From Embleya sp051903075 (lineage in GTDB: Bacteria; Actinomycetota; Actinomycetes; Streptomycetales; Streptomycetaceae): DNA of 64,000 nt. The notes beneath the pieces are model-generated. The model was not told where the DNA came from and did no database searches. It saw nothing but the letters and a program-made list of their open reading frames with translations. The stretch's first letter is position 1, and every line of letters begins with the position of its first letter. The stretch is from NCBI RefSeq assembly GCF_051903075.1, contig NZ_CP182423.1:3472001-3536000 (forward strand), in the 5' to 3' direction. The position numbers were made by a program, and so were the translations under genes. Of the stretch, positions 16,153 to 24,370 are shown in pieces.

Positions 16153-16479
16153 ATGTATCGCCAGGGTGACATTCTGCTGCTTCCCGTCGACGAGGGCGCG
16201 GTGCCCGTCGGGGTGACCGGGTTGCCGGCCAAGCCGCGCGACGGGCGCGGTCGGATCGTGCTCGCGCTGGGTGAGGTCACCGGACACGCACACGCCGTGG
16301 TGGGGGCCGGCACGTTGTTCCTCGACCCGGAGCCGACCACCATCGGCCACCTCAAGCTCGACGCGCCCACCCGGCTCGTGCACGAGGAGCACGCGACGAT
16401 CTCGCTGCCCAAGGGCTGGTACAAGGTGGTCCGCCAGCGCGAATACATCCCGGGCGCCGTCCGCATCATCGCGGACTGA
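16153..16479 (+). CDS. Small conserved partner of the DUF6745 protein
   Basis: A 108-aa beta-rich protein starting MYRQGDILLLPVDEG, with VLALGEVTGHAHAVVGAGTLF in the middle and LVHEEHATISLPKGWYKVVRQREY late. The Gly/His motif GEVTGHAH and the HEEHATI segment could form a small metal or ligand site (inference). It is 44 bp upstream of the DUF6745 gene. From memory, small proteins of this kind recur next to DUF6745 genes, but I could not verify that here. No enzymatic function is known. Confidence 0.75.
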   Translation: MYRQGDILLLPVDEGAVPVGVTGLPAKPRDGRGRIVLALGEVTGHAHAVVGAGTLFLDPEPTTIGHLKLDAPTRLVHEEHATISLPKGWYKVVRQREYIPGAVRIIAD

Positions 16480-16523
16480 CCCGCCGCCCCGACCGCCGAC
16501 CGCCACTTCCCCGGGAGCCTTTC

Positions 16524-17741
16524 GTGATCGCCGCCCCGACCGTCTTCCCGCAGCTCACGCTCGCGCACCGGGCGACCCTCGCCGAGTCCGCCGACGGGTG
16601 GGCCGAGGTCGCCGCGGCCGCGCGGCCCGCCGATCGGGACGCCGCCGAGCGCGGCATCCGGGCCGCCTACCGGGCCGCCGGGCTGGCCGAACCCGGCAAG
16701 ATCCTGTGGTACGACTCTCCGCTCGCCGCCGCCGTGGCCGCGACCGTGGTGTCCGGCGCGTTCAAGCCGCAGGAGTTGGCCGCGCTGCGGCTGCCCGTGC
16801 GCGCCCCCATGGCATCGCGCGCCGGGGCGAGCGTGCGCGACCGGATTCGGTCGGCGAGTTGGGAGCGCGCCCGGGCCGACGCGGTCGCGCTGCTCGGCCA
16901 CACCGGCTGGGCGCAGGCGTGGGGGGAGATCGCCGAACGCCTGTGGGACCCGACCACGAGCCTGTCCGCGCGCATCCGCGACGGCATCGAGGAGGCCGTG
17001 CTGTCCGCGACCGGCACCGACCGCGGCCCGGCCCGGCGGGGCACGGTCACCCCGACGGCGCCCGTGGCCCGGGAGGCCCGCGCCGCGACCCTCGACGCGC
17101 TCGGCGGCCAGCACGACGCCGCCTGGCTCGCCGCGTTCGACGGCCTGCGGCGGTGCTTCCCGCGACTGGACGACTCCCCGTCGGCGGCCGCGCTGGACGC
17201 GGTCGCCGAGGTCGCGCGGTCCGCGGGCTGGTGGTGGCCGTACGAGAACGTAGTCCTGGTCGCCGAACGCCCCACCGTGCTGCACCGCGACGAGTCCGCG
17301 CGCCTGCACAACGGCGAGGGCGCCGCGCTGGCCTTCCCCGACGGCTTCGCGCTGCACGCGTGGCGCGGCATGCCCGTGCCGGCCGACTTCGTGAGCACCC
17401 TCGGCCCGGCCGGCGGCGCGCTGAACGCCCAGCGGATCCGCGACGAGGACAACGCCGAACTCCGCCGCGTGATGCTGGAGATCTACGGCTACGACCGCTA
17501 CCTCGCCGAGGTGGGCGCCCGCCCGCTGCACCGCGACGAGACCGGCGTGTTGTGGCGCATCGAACTGCCCGGCGACGAGCCGATCGTGATGGTCGAGGTG
17601 CTCAACTCCACGCCCGAGCCCGACGGTTCGGTCCGCGTCTACTGGCTGCGCGTGCCGCCGACCACGCGCACCGCCCGCGCCGGCGTCGCCTGGACCTTCG
17701 GCCTGACCGAACAGCAATACCGCCCGGCCCGGGAGACCTGA
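16524..17741 (+). CDS. DUF6745 protein
   Basis: A 405-aa cytoplasmic protein of a family without known function. The start is the GTG at 16524. Family-like segments are ILWYDSPLAA (about 65-74), GWWWPYENVVLVAERPTVLHRDE (about 233-255), LHNGEGAALAFPDGFALHAWRGMPVP (about 260-285) and the C-terminal VEVLNSTPEPDGSVRVYWLRVPP. The conserved Trp/Tyr/His cluster around 235-280 looks like a binding or catalytic centre (inference). Convergent with the STM4011-type radical SAM gene only 28 bp away. Confidence 0.75.
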   Translation: MIAAPTVFPQLTLAHRATLAESADGWAEVAAAARPADRDAAERGIRAAYRAAGLAEPGKILWYDSPLAAAVAATVVSGAFKPQELAALRLPVRAPMASRAGASVRDRIRSASWERARADAVALLGHTGWAQAWGEIAERLWDPTTSLSARIRDGIEEAVLSATGTDRGPARRGTVTPTAPVAREARAATLDALGGQHDAAWLAAFDGLRRCFPRLDDSPSAAALDAVAEVARSAGWWWPYENVVLVAERPTVLHRDESARLHNGEGAALAFPDGFALHAWRGMPVPADFVSTLGPAGGALNAQRIRDEDNAELRRVMLEIYGYDRYLAEVGARPLHRDETGVLWRIELPGDEPIVMVEVLNSTPEPDGSVRVYWLRVPPTTRTARAGVAWTFGLTEQQYRPARET

Positions 17742-17769
17742 GCCGCCGACGAGACGACAGGCAGCGGAA

Positions 17770-18726
17770 TCAAGCGGGTTCCGCTCCGGCACCGGTCGGG
17801 AGTCGGGCCGCGTCGCCGTGGGGGCGCGTCCCGGTGCCGTACCCCGCCGGAATGCGCTCCAGGATCCCGCCCGCGAAGACGTCGTACAGCGGCAGCGCGT
17901 CCATGTGGACGTAGCCGATGTGGCAGTCGCACAGCGCGCGCGGGCACGGGCGGCGCCCCAGGGCCGCGCGGAACGAGCCGTCGTAGAGGTTGCCCAGCAC
18001 CTCGGGGACGAAGTGGCAACGACGCACCACGCCGTCGCCGTCGACGCTGACCACCGTGTCCCCGGTCCGGCACGCCGCGCCCGCCGAGACGTGGGCGTGC
18101 CGGCTGAAGCCGAAGTGCGGGTCGAGGTCGGTCCACGCCTCGGCCTCGGCGTCGGTGTACGTGCGGCCCTCGGCGGCGTTCACCCACAGGTACACCTCGG
18201 CCGGCAGGTCGCCGCGCAACCTCCGGGCGGCGGCCAGGTGTTCGGGCAGCCCGACGATCCCGACGGCGAAGCGCACGCCGCGCGCGCGGAGTTCGCGGCA
18301 ACGACCGAGGAAGCGCTCGTACGGGACCTGGTCCGGGTGGTACGTCCCCCACAGCGCCAACCGCCGCAGGTCCGCCGCCTCGGTCCACGACGGTCGGGCG
18401 CCCAGGTTGGTCTGCACGGCGACGCGGTCGACGTTCGGCAGGTGGGACAACTCGGCCAGGGTACGCCGGTACCAGGGCCGGACCAGTGCCTCGCCCCACG
18501 GCGTGAACAACACCGAGATCCGCTCCGGGGCCGCCGCGATCCAGCCCGCGAAGCGCGCCAACGCCTCGCGGTCGGCCAGGAGTTCCGCACGCGAGTCGCG
18601 GCGTTTGGCGAACGGGCAGTAGCCGCAGTCGTAGTCGCAGGAGGCGAGCGGCCCGCGATACAGGATCGTCAACGGCCGCGCGGTTTCCCGGGCCGAGGCG
18701 AGGGAGAGCGACAGCGGCACGCTCAC
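17770..18726 (-). CDS. STM4011-family radical SAM protein
   Basis: Radical S-adenosylmethionine enzyme, 318 aa, the last gene of the STM4011-4015-type cluster. The [4Fe-4S] motif is CDYDCGYCPF (C-x3-C-x2-C). TILYRGPLASC precedes it and FTPWGEAL and QTNLG follow as barrel strands. A C-terminal Cys/His group (GAACRTGD, RRCHFVPE, RPCPRALCDCHIGY) could bind an auxiliary cluster. The GTG start at 18726 overlaps the STM4012 stop by 4 bp. The family name comes from the Salmonella locus; the reaction is unknown. Confidence 0.9.
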   Translation of the reverse strand: MSVPLSLSLASARETARPLTILYRGPLASCDYDCGYCPFAKRRDSRAELLADREALARFAGWIAAAPERISVLFTPWGEALVRPWYRRTLAELSHLPNVDRVAVQTNLGARPSWTEAADLRRLALWGTYHPDQVPYERFLGRCRELRARGVRFAVGIVGLPEHLAAARRLRGDLPAEVYLWVNAAEGRTYTDAEAEAWTDLDPHFGFSRHAHVSAGAACRTGDTVVSVDGDGVVRRCHFVPEVLGNLYDGSFRAALGRRPCPRALCDCHIGYVHMDALPLYDVFAGGILERIPAGYGTGTRPHGDAARLPTGAGAEPA

Positions 18727-20066
18727 CGCGCCCGATACCCGTCCATGAGCGCCGCCGTGGCCGAGGAGAACAGCGCCGGGCCGATGGCGTCGGACCAGGC
18801 GAGGCCGTCCTCGGTGAGCACGACGCGATCCGCGTCGACGCTCAACAGGCCGCCATCGGCGAGGGGTTCCAGCTCTCGGGCGAAGTCCGCGACCGCGTCG
18901 GAGGCGAACCGGGCGCGGTACTCGGCGACGTCCAGGCCGTCGACCTGGAGCAGCGAGGTCAGCAGGTACCTGCGTCGTTGCTCGGCCGCGTCGAGGCGGT
19001 AGCCGAACCGGGCCCGGGAGAAGGCGTCCCGGTCCAGGGCCACGTACTCGTCGATGATGCCGCGGACCTCGCCCACGTTCACCGCGTAGTCGAACGAATA
19101 GTGCAGCTCGCTCGTGTACGATCGGGCCCCGCAGCCGAGCCCCACCATCCCGTCGCGCTGGCACCGGTATCCGGTGTCCACGTCGGCCGGAGCACCGGCA
19201 CGGCGGAACATCCGCATCGAAACCTGCTCGTATCCGGCCGCGCGCAGGTGGTCGCGGCCCGCGCGATAGAGCGCGAGCCGGTCGTCGTCCCAGTCGGCGC
19301 GCGAGACGGCGCGTCGGCCCAGGCCGGTGAGCGGGCGCACGTACAGCGGGTACAGGTAGATCTCCTCGGGCCGCCAGGCGAGCGCCGCGTCGAGGGAGCC
19401 GAGCCAACTGGCGTGCGTCTGGCCGTCGATGCCGTAGATCAGGTCGATGTTCAGCGTCGGGACGGCCGCCTCGCGGATCGCGGTGAGCGCCGCCTCGACC
19501 TCGGCACGCTTCTGCGGCCGCCCGGCGGCCCGTGCCTCCGCGTCGAGGAACGACTGCACGCCGATGCTCACCCGGGTCGTGCCGTGCGCGGCCAGGACCG
19601 CGAGCCGGTCGGGCGTCGCGGTCGCCGGCGACGTCTCCACGGACAGCGGCATGGATCCGAACTCGGCGCCCATCACCTCGGCGGCGATGCGGAACATCCG
19701 GGTCAGCTCGGCGGCTTCCAGGTAGGTCGGCGTGCCGCCGCCGATCGCCCCGACCGCGAAGCGCGCGTCGGGCACGGCCTCGCGTACCGCGTGCGCCTGC
19801 CGCTCCAGGGCGTCCAGGTAGCGCGCCACCAACTCCTGCGGCGCGCCGGTGCGGGTGAACAGGTTGCAAAACCCGCAGCGCATCTCGCAGAACGGTATGT
19901 GCAGGTACAGGAACAGCGCGGACAGGTCCTGTCCCGCCCACACCCCGCGCAGCGCGGGCGCGGGTTCGAGCGGCCGATAGGCGGTCTTGTGCGGGTACGA
20001 GTAGACGTATCCGGTGTACGGGGACCCGATGGACACGGACGGGGCCTCGGCGGCGGTCGGGGCCAT
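18723..20066 (-). CDS. STM4012-family radical SAM protein (HemN-like)
   Basis: A second radical SAM enzyme, 447 aa, cytoplasmic. It begins with a YRPLEPAPALRGVW lead-in, then LSALFLYLHIPFCEMRCGFCNLF carrying C-x3-C-x2-C. The architecture (SAM barrel, GGGTPTYLE, STET-like VETSPAT, IGVQSF, then a small C-terminal domain) resembles coproporphyrinogen dehydrogenase/HemW-like proteins. GGAGG lies 9 bp before the ATG. It is preceded by a 133-bp gap and overlaps STM4011 by 4 bp. Resemblance to HemN does not show a heme role; the substrate is unknown. Confidence 0.92.
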   Translation of the reverse strand: MAPTAAEAPSVSIGSPYTGYVYSYPHKTAYRPLEPAPALRGVWAGQDLSALFLYLHIPFCEMRCGFCNLFTRTGAPQELVARYLDALERQAHAVREAVPDARFAVGAIGGGTPTYLEAAELTRMFRIAAEVMGAEFGSMPLSVETSPATATPDRLAVLAAHGTTRVSIGVQSFLDAEARAAGRPQKRAEVEAALTAIREAAVPTLNIDLIYGIDGQTHASWLGSLDAALAWRPEEIYLYPLYVRPLTGLGRRAVSRADWDDDRLALYRAGRDHLRAAGYEQVSMRMFRRAGAPADVDTGYRCQRDGMVGLGCGARSYTSELHYSFDYAVNVGEVRGIIDEYVALDRDAFSRARFGYRLDAAEQRRRYLLTSLLQVDGLDVAEYRARFASDAVADFARELEPLADGGLLSVDADRVVLTEDGLAWSDAIGPALFSSATAALMDGYRAR

Positions 20067-20199
20067 GGACGGGTACCTCCGGACGTACGACGGGTGGTGC
20101 GGCGAACTCCGCGAGCCTAGGCGGCGGACCCGACACGGTGGGCACCCGGGCCCGACACCGTCGCCGGCCGGGCCCGTTCCGGTCCGCCCGGGATCGTGC

Positions 20200-21069
20200 T
20201 CACCACTCGCCGGAGGCGAGGGTGAAGTGGGCGTACGGGACCGTCCACACCACCTCGTGGCCGAGCCGATGGCCGGTGTAGCCGTCCTCGCCGTAGGCCG
20301 TGCCGTGGTCGGACGTGACGATCGCGAAACACGGACGGCGGCTGCTCATCGCCCGGAACAGCCGGCCGATGTGCCGGTCCACGTACTCCAGCGCTGCGGC
20401 GTGCGTCTCCCGGGTGTCCCCGTCGGCCGGGTCGGCGCCCGCCAGGTGGAACCAGTTCGGCTGGTGCAGCGCCGAGACGTTGAGCATCAGGAACAACCTC
20501 CGGTCGGGGTCCAGCGCGCCGACCACCCGCTCGGCGCACGCGACCTGGGCCTCGAACGAGGTGGGCGAGGCGACGCCGAGTTCCGGATCCCAGTGGCTCT
20601 CCGCGAACATGCCGGGCAACACCGAGCCGAGCGCGCCCCGCTTGTTGAAGAACCCGACGCCGCCGATACAGGCCGTGTGGTAGCCCGCCGCGGCCAGCGC
20701 GGTGGGCAGGTCCGCGTCGTCGAAGACCCACGTGTGTGACGCGGTCGACTCGCTCCCGCCGAACCGGGCGGCGAACAACCGCGGATGCGGACCCTGACCC
20801 ACCGGCGTCGGCAGGAAGCCGGCGAGGAAGGCGGTGTGCGCGGCGAACGTGAAGCTCCCCGGCGTGTGCCGGCGCTCCCACCGGCCGTCCGGGAGCACCC
20901 GCGCCAGGTTGGGCAGGCGCCCCGCGGCGACGAGTTCGGCGGCGACGTCGTAGCGCAGCGTGTCCAGGGTCACCATCAGCAGGTCGTGCCGGCCGACGAC
21001 GGCGTTCATGTCCACAGGCGCGGACCGGCCGCCCCGATCCCCGGGTTCGGGCGATGGTGGTGTCGTCAT
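20200..21069 (-). CDS. STM4013/SEN3800-family hydrolase (alkaline-phosphatase/sulfatase fold)
   Basis: Predicted metal-dependent phosphoester or sulfoester hydrolase, 289 aa. The N-terminal LLMVTLDTLRYDVAAE supplies the first metal Asp and the putative nucleophile Thr, and FAIVTSDHGTAYGEDGYTGHRLGH carries the second metal site (Asp-His-Gly, later His). A middle motif SFTFAAHTAFLAGFLPTP resembles sulfatases. No signal peptide, so it acts in the cytosol. The ATG at 21069 overlaps the STM4014 stop by 4 bp. Substrate unknown; perhaps it trims an intermediate of the cluster product. Confidence 0.92.
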   Translation of the reverse strand: MTTPPSPEPGDRGGRSAPVDMNAVVGRHDLLMVTLDTLRYDVAAELVAAGRLPNLARVLPDGRWERRHTPGSFTFAAHTAFLAGFLPTPVGQGPHPRLFAARFGGSESTASHTWVFDDADLPTALAAAGYHTACIGGVGFFNKRGALGSVLPGMFAESHWDPELGVASPTSFEAQVACAERVVGALDPDRRLFLMLNVSALHQPNWFHLAGADPADGDTRETHAAALEYVDRHIGRLFRAMSSRRPCFAIVTSDHGTAYGEDGYTGHRLGHEVVWTVPYAHFTLASGEW

Positions 21070-22229
21070 CTCGGGCACGGAACTCGATCCTCGTCTCGTG
21101 GCGCCGCGCCGGTGGATCCGGCCGGCCGCCAACCTGCCACCAGCGCGTGGACCTGCTCCCCCCAGGTGTCCCGCCCCTGATGCAGCACACCCGGCAGCAG
21201 ATCCCCGAACGCGTTGACCTCACCCACGGCGTGCCGGCGCCGGTCCACCGCGAACAACAGGTCGACGCCGACGTGCAGCGTACGGGGGAAACACCCGGCC
21301 GCCCGGACGCAGGTCGCCATCGCCCGCGCCCACGCGTCCTCCCCGACCGCGCCGCGCACCGCCGCGACGTCGCCGCGCGCGTTGCCCAGGTGCAGGTTCG
21401 TCATCGGCGACCTGCTCGACCGGGCCACGACGTGCGTGGCCCGCCCCGCGACGACCAGGACGCGCAGGTCGGTCGCGCGCCCGTCCAGGGTCAGCTTCGG
21501 CAACCACGCCTCGACGTGCAGGCCGCCCGCGTCGCAGTCCGCGCCGAGCGCGTCCACGAGCGGCGCGATATCGGCCTCGTCCCGATATCTGCTGATCCGC
21601 AGCGAGTTGTACAGGGCGACGCCGCCCGCCTCGCGCACGAGTTCGACGGACGTCGTCGCCTGGACACGCGTCGTCCCGTGCGTCTCCAGGGCCACCACAC
21701 CGGACGCCGACGACCCGTGCGGCGGCTTGACGAACACCCGAGGGCAGCGCGCGTCGGCCATCCGCCGCCGCAGATCGGCGTACGAGCGCACCGGCGCCGT
21801 CCCGGGCCCGGTCAGCGCGGGCGGCAGCGCAACGCCACGCGCCGCCAACACCGCGTGCGCCCGGCGCTTGTCGAACATCACCGCGATCTCCCCGGCGTCG
21901 TTCACCGGCCATGCCCCGGGGGAAGCCGCCACGGCGGCCTCGATCCGCGCGAGGGCGGCGACGAACGCGGCATGCCGGGCGCTGCCGCCCTCGACCCGGA
22001 ACGGGTCGGCGGGCGCGCCGCTCAGCAGCGTGTGCACGTCCGCGTCCTCGCCCGGCGAGTCGATCCGCACCGGCCCGGCGGCGAAGGCGAGCGGCTCCCG
22101 GGTGAGGACGTCGCGCCAGGCGACCAGTCGCGGTTCGGGCAGCTCCGCGGCCTCGGCCGCCGCGGCGAACCCGGCCACGCGGCGGTGGCCGGGATTGCCC
22201 ACGACGGTGACGGCAGGACGTTCGCTCAC
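21066..22229 (-). CDS. STM4014-family protein (ATP-grasp-like ligase)
   Basis: A 387-aa protein with features of the ATP-grasp fold. An N-terminal pre-ATP-grasp part begins VTVVGNPGHRR. It is followed by NDAGEIAVMFDKRRAHAVLAARGVALPP, the nucleotide-binding strand RVFVKPPHGSSASGVVAL, and a metal-site segment LHVGVDLLFAVDRRRHAVGEVNAFGDLLPG. Such enzymes form amide or peptide bonds through acyl phosphates. The GTG start at 22229 lies 22 bp after the STM4015 stop. In this cluster it is the only candidate ligase, so it may join an amino acid or small acid to a carrier (inference). Confidence 0.85.
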   Translation of the reverse strand: MSERPAVTVVGNPGHRRVAGFAAAAEAAELPEPRLVAWRDVLTREPLAFAAGPVRIDSPGEDADVHTLLSGAPADPFRVEGGSARHAAFVAALARIEAAVAASPGAWPVNDAGEIAVMFDKRRAHAVLAARGVALPPALTGPGTAPVRSYADLRRRMADARCPRVFVKPPHGSSASGVVALETHGTTRVQATTSVELVREAGGVALYNSLRISRYRDEADIAPLVDALGADCDAGGLHVEAWLPKLTLDGRATDLRVLVVAGRATHVVARSSRSPMTNLHLGNARGDVAAVRGAVGEDAWARAMATCVRAAGCFPRTLHVGVDLLFAVDRRRHAVGEVNAFGDLLPGVLHQGRDTWGEQVHALVAGWRPAGSTGAAPRDEDRVPCPR

Positions 22230-22251
22230 GCCGCCACTCCCGCGCGGCGGG

Positions 22252-23229
22252 TCATTCGGAGACCTCGACGTAGCGGCCCGAGCCCCAGTCCCGCAGCTCC
22301 TCGGCGCGACCGATGTCGACGGTGACCCCGTGCGGGCGGAGCGCCTCGCGCAGGCGCGCGGCCATCGTGTCGGACACGAAGTGGTGGTTGATGCGCAGCG
22401 TCTTCAGGTGGGTGAGCGGCTGACCCGCGAGCAGCGCCTCGACGCCCTCGTCGCCCAGGGTCCCCATCGACAGGTCGAGGGATTCCAGACGGGCGGTCAG
22501 CGGCGCGGCGGCCACGGCCGCGGCCACGGCGTCCTGGATTTCACTGTTCATCAGGCCGAGCCGGCGCAGCGCCGGGACGCGTACGCCGGACAACAACTCC
22601 GCGAGGTCGTCGACGGTCGCGGTGCCGTCGTACTGGTTGATGCCCAGCCAGAGCTCCAGGTTCTCCAGCGCCGGGAGGTCGCAGAGGCCGATGGCGCCGA
22701 CGAGGCGTGCGGACAGGCCGCCGCTCTCGAACCGCAGGGCACGCAGCGCGTCGTGCCGCAGCGGCTCCAGCGCCGGCGCGACATCCGGGTTGCCGTCGAA
22801 GGCGCCGCCCCGCACGACGAGTTCTTCGAGCCGCGGGTATGCGTGCAGCACCGGGGTGAGGGTGCCGATGTTCATCCACGAGATCTCGGACTCCTCCTGG
22901 ACGACGTCGCCGAGGAACAGGTGACGCAGGTTCGGGAACCGGTCCGCGTGCTCCACCAGGAGCCCGAGCGCGGGACTCTCGGCGGACAGGTCGTCGGTCC
23001 AGCACCCACACAGCAGCGCGGTGACCCGGGTGGTGTCCACGGTGTCGAGGAAGTACCGGAAGTGCTTCTCGAATTCGGCCTCCTCGTGTTCCCACGGGTC
23101 CACCCGGATTCGCCAGGCGACGGCGTCCGGCGCGTCGCCCGGCGTGATCGACGTGGCGGTGGAGCCGCGGGGCCGGAGGTCGGCGACGGGGAGGCCGCCG
23201 AAGTGTGAGGTGAACTCGTAGAGTGACAT
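22252..23229 (-). CDS. STM4015-family leucine-rich protein, copy 1
   Basis: A 325-aa protein of leucine-rich-repeat type: repeated segments such as LRHLFLGDVV, LENLELWLGI, LRRLGLMNSEI, LESLDLSMGTL and LKTLRINHHFV at about 25-30-residue spacing. The start is the ATG at 23229 (MSLYEFTSHFGGLPVADL) with AGGAA 6 bp upstream. No signal peptide. It ends SGRYVEVSE, much like copy 2 (WRYIAVAE). The repeats suggest a scaffold or recognition role for the other cluster proteins; a substrate role for its conserved tail is a hypothesis. Unknown function in all genomes known to me. Confidence 0.88.
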   Translation of the reverse strand: MSLYEFTSHFGGLPVADLRPRGSTATSITPGDAPDAVAWRIRVDPWEHEEAEFEKHFRYFLDTVDTTRVTALLCGCWTDDLSAESPALGLLVEHADRFPNLRHLFLGDVVQEESEISWMNIGTLTPVLHAYPRLEELVVRGGAFDGNPDVAPALEPLRHDALRALRFESGGLSARLVGAIGLCDLPALENLELWLGINQYDGTATVDDLAELLSGVRVPALRRLGLMNSEIQDAVAAAVAAAPLTARLESLDLSMGTLGDEGVEALLAGQPLTHLKTLRINHHFVSDTMAARLREALRPHGVTVDIGRAEELRDWGSGRYVEVSE

Positions 23230-23310
23230 GTGCTGTTCCTGGTTTCCGGGCGGGTTCGGACGGCCGGGCGGCGGAGTGCGTTCGGCCGGAGGGCGGTGTG
23301 CGGGGCGAGC

Positions 23311-23360
23311 GGGTCGCTTACTCGGCAACGGCGCTGCGGGTCGCTTACTCGGCGACGGCG
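23311..23360. repeat. 27-bp-period duplication at the 3' end of STM4015 copy 2
   Basis: The 23-bp block at 23311-23333 recurs at 23338-23360 with one mismatch (27-bp period). The second copy contains the last codons and stop of STM4015 copy 2. The first is therefore a duplicated gene end (Ala-Val-Ala-Glu-stop) left in the spacer, a trace of local slippage or recombination. Confidence 0.75.
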
Positions 23361-24328
23361 ATGTAGCGCCAGGTCTCCTCGCCGTCTTCGTCGGGCTGCT
23401 GCGGGTCGCCGAGGTCGAGCCTGAGGCCGGGTGTCGCGAGGGCCGCGGTGAGTCGCTCCTGCATGGCGGGGGTGATGAAGTGGTGGCTGAGGTCCAGCAC
23501 CCGCAGGTGTCCGAGGGGCTGGCCGAGGAGCAGCGCCTCGGCGCCCTCGTTGCCCAACGCGCCCATGGACAGGTCGAGTTCGGTCAGCCGCCCGAGGACG
23601 GGGGACGCCGAGACCGCCGCCGCGACCTCGTCCTGGATCTCGCTGTTCATCAGGCCCAGCCGGGTGAGCGCGGGCAGGCCGCCGGCGCGCAGGATGCCCT
23701 CGATGTCGCGGACGGTCGCGTCGCCGCCGTACTCGTCGGTGCCCAACCACAACTCCAGCGTGCGCAGCGCCGGGAAGGTGCTCGCGCCGACCGCGCGCAC
23801 CACGCGGGCGGGGAGTCCGCCGGTGCGGAACTCCAGGTGCCGCAGGCTCTCGTGCCGCACGGGCTCCAGCACGAGGTCCTGGCCGCCCTGGACGATCAAC
23901 GTCTCCAGCCGGGGAAACGCCTCGAACAGCGGCGTGATGTCGGACTGGAGGATCCACGAGATCTCGTTCTCCTCCTGCGCGATGTCGCCGAAGTAGAGGT
24001 GGCGCAGCGCGGGCAGCCGGTCGGCGGCGTCGACGAGCGAGCGCACCGCCTCCTTCGAGCTCTCGCCCGGCTCCCACATGCCGACCAGCAGGGCGGTGAC
24101 CCGCGTGGTGTCGACGGTGTCGAGGAAACGCGCGACGTGCTCGGTGAACGTCTCCGTGCTCCGATACCCCTCGATCCGCAGCCGCCACGCCGCGTCGGCC
24201 GCCGCGGGCAGCGGCCTCGCGTTCCTCGCCGCCGCGTTCTCGGCCCGCGTGGCCTTGGGATTCGCCGACGGGTTGAGCTCGGCCATGGGCAGTCCGGCGA
24301 ACCGCTCGTCGCCGTCGTAGTTCGACAT
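23345..24328 (-). CDS. STM4015-family leucine-rich protein, copy 2
   Basis: Paralogue of the next gene downstream (327 aa against 325). Shared blocks include FLDTVDTTRVTALL, the GD-QEE-EISW segment, LGLMNSEIQD and a penultimate LRR with the HHF motif. It starts MSNYDGDERFAGLPMAELNP and has a charged insertion ENAAARNARPLPAAADAAW near residue 30. The ribosome-binding site is weak. The gene is 42 bp downstream of the PucR stop and 115 bp upstream of copy 1. Tandem duplication of an LRR protein inside an otherwise single-copy cluster suggests two related partners or substrates (inference). Confidence 0.88.
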   Translation of the reverse strand: MSNYDGDERFAGLPMAELNPSANPKATRAENAAARNARPLPAAADAAWRLRIEGYRSTETFTEHVARFLDTVDTTRVTALLVGMWEPGESSKEAVRSLVDAADRLPALRHLYFGDIAQEENEISWILQSDITPLFEAFPRLETLIVQGGQDLVLEPVRHESLRHLEFRTGGLPARVVRAVGASTFPALRTLELWLGTDEYGGDATVRDIEGILRAGGLPALTRLGLMNSEIQDEVAAAVSASPVLGRLTELDLSMGALGNEGAEALLLGQPLGHLRVLDLSHHFITPAMQERLTAALATPGLRLDLGDPQQPDEDGEETWRYIAVAE

Positions 24329-24370
24329 GGGCCATGCCTACCAGAGCCCGGTGACCACGGGGCGAGGGGT

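Noticed and set aside
18723..20066. Calling STM4012 a coproporphyrinogen oxidase
   Set aside because: HemN-like fold alone is not enough, and the gene neighbourhood has no heme genes.
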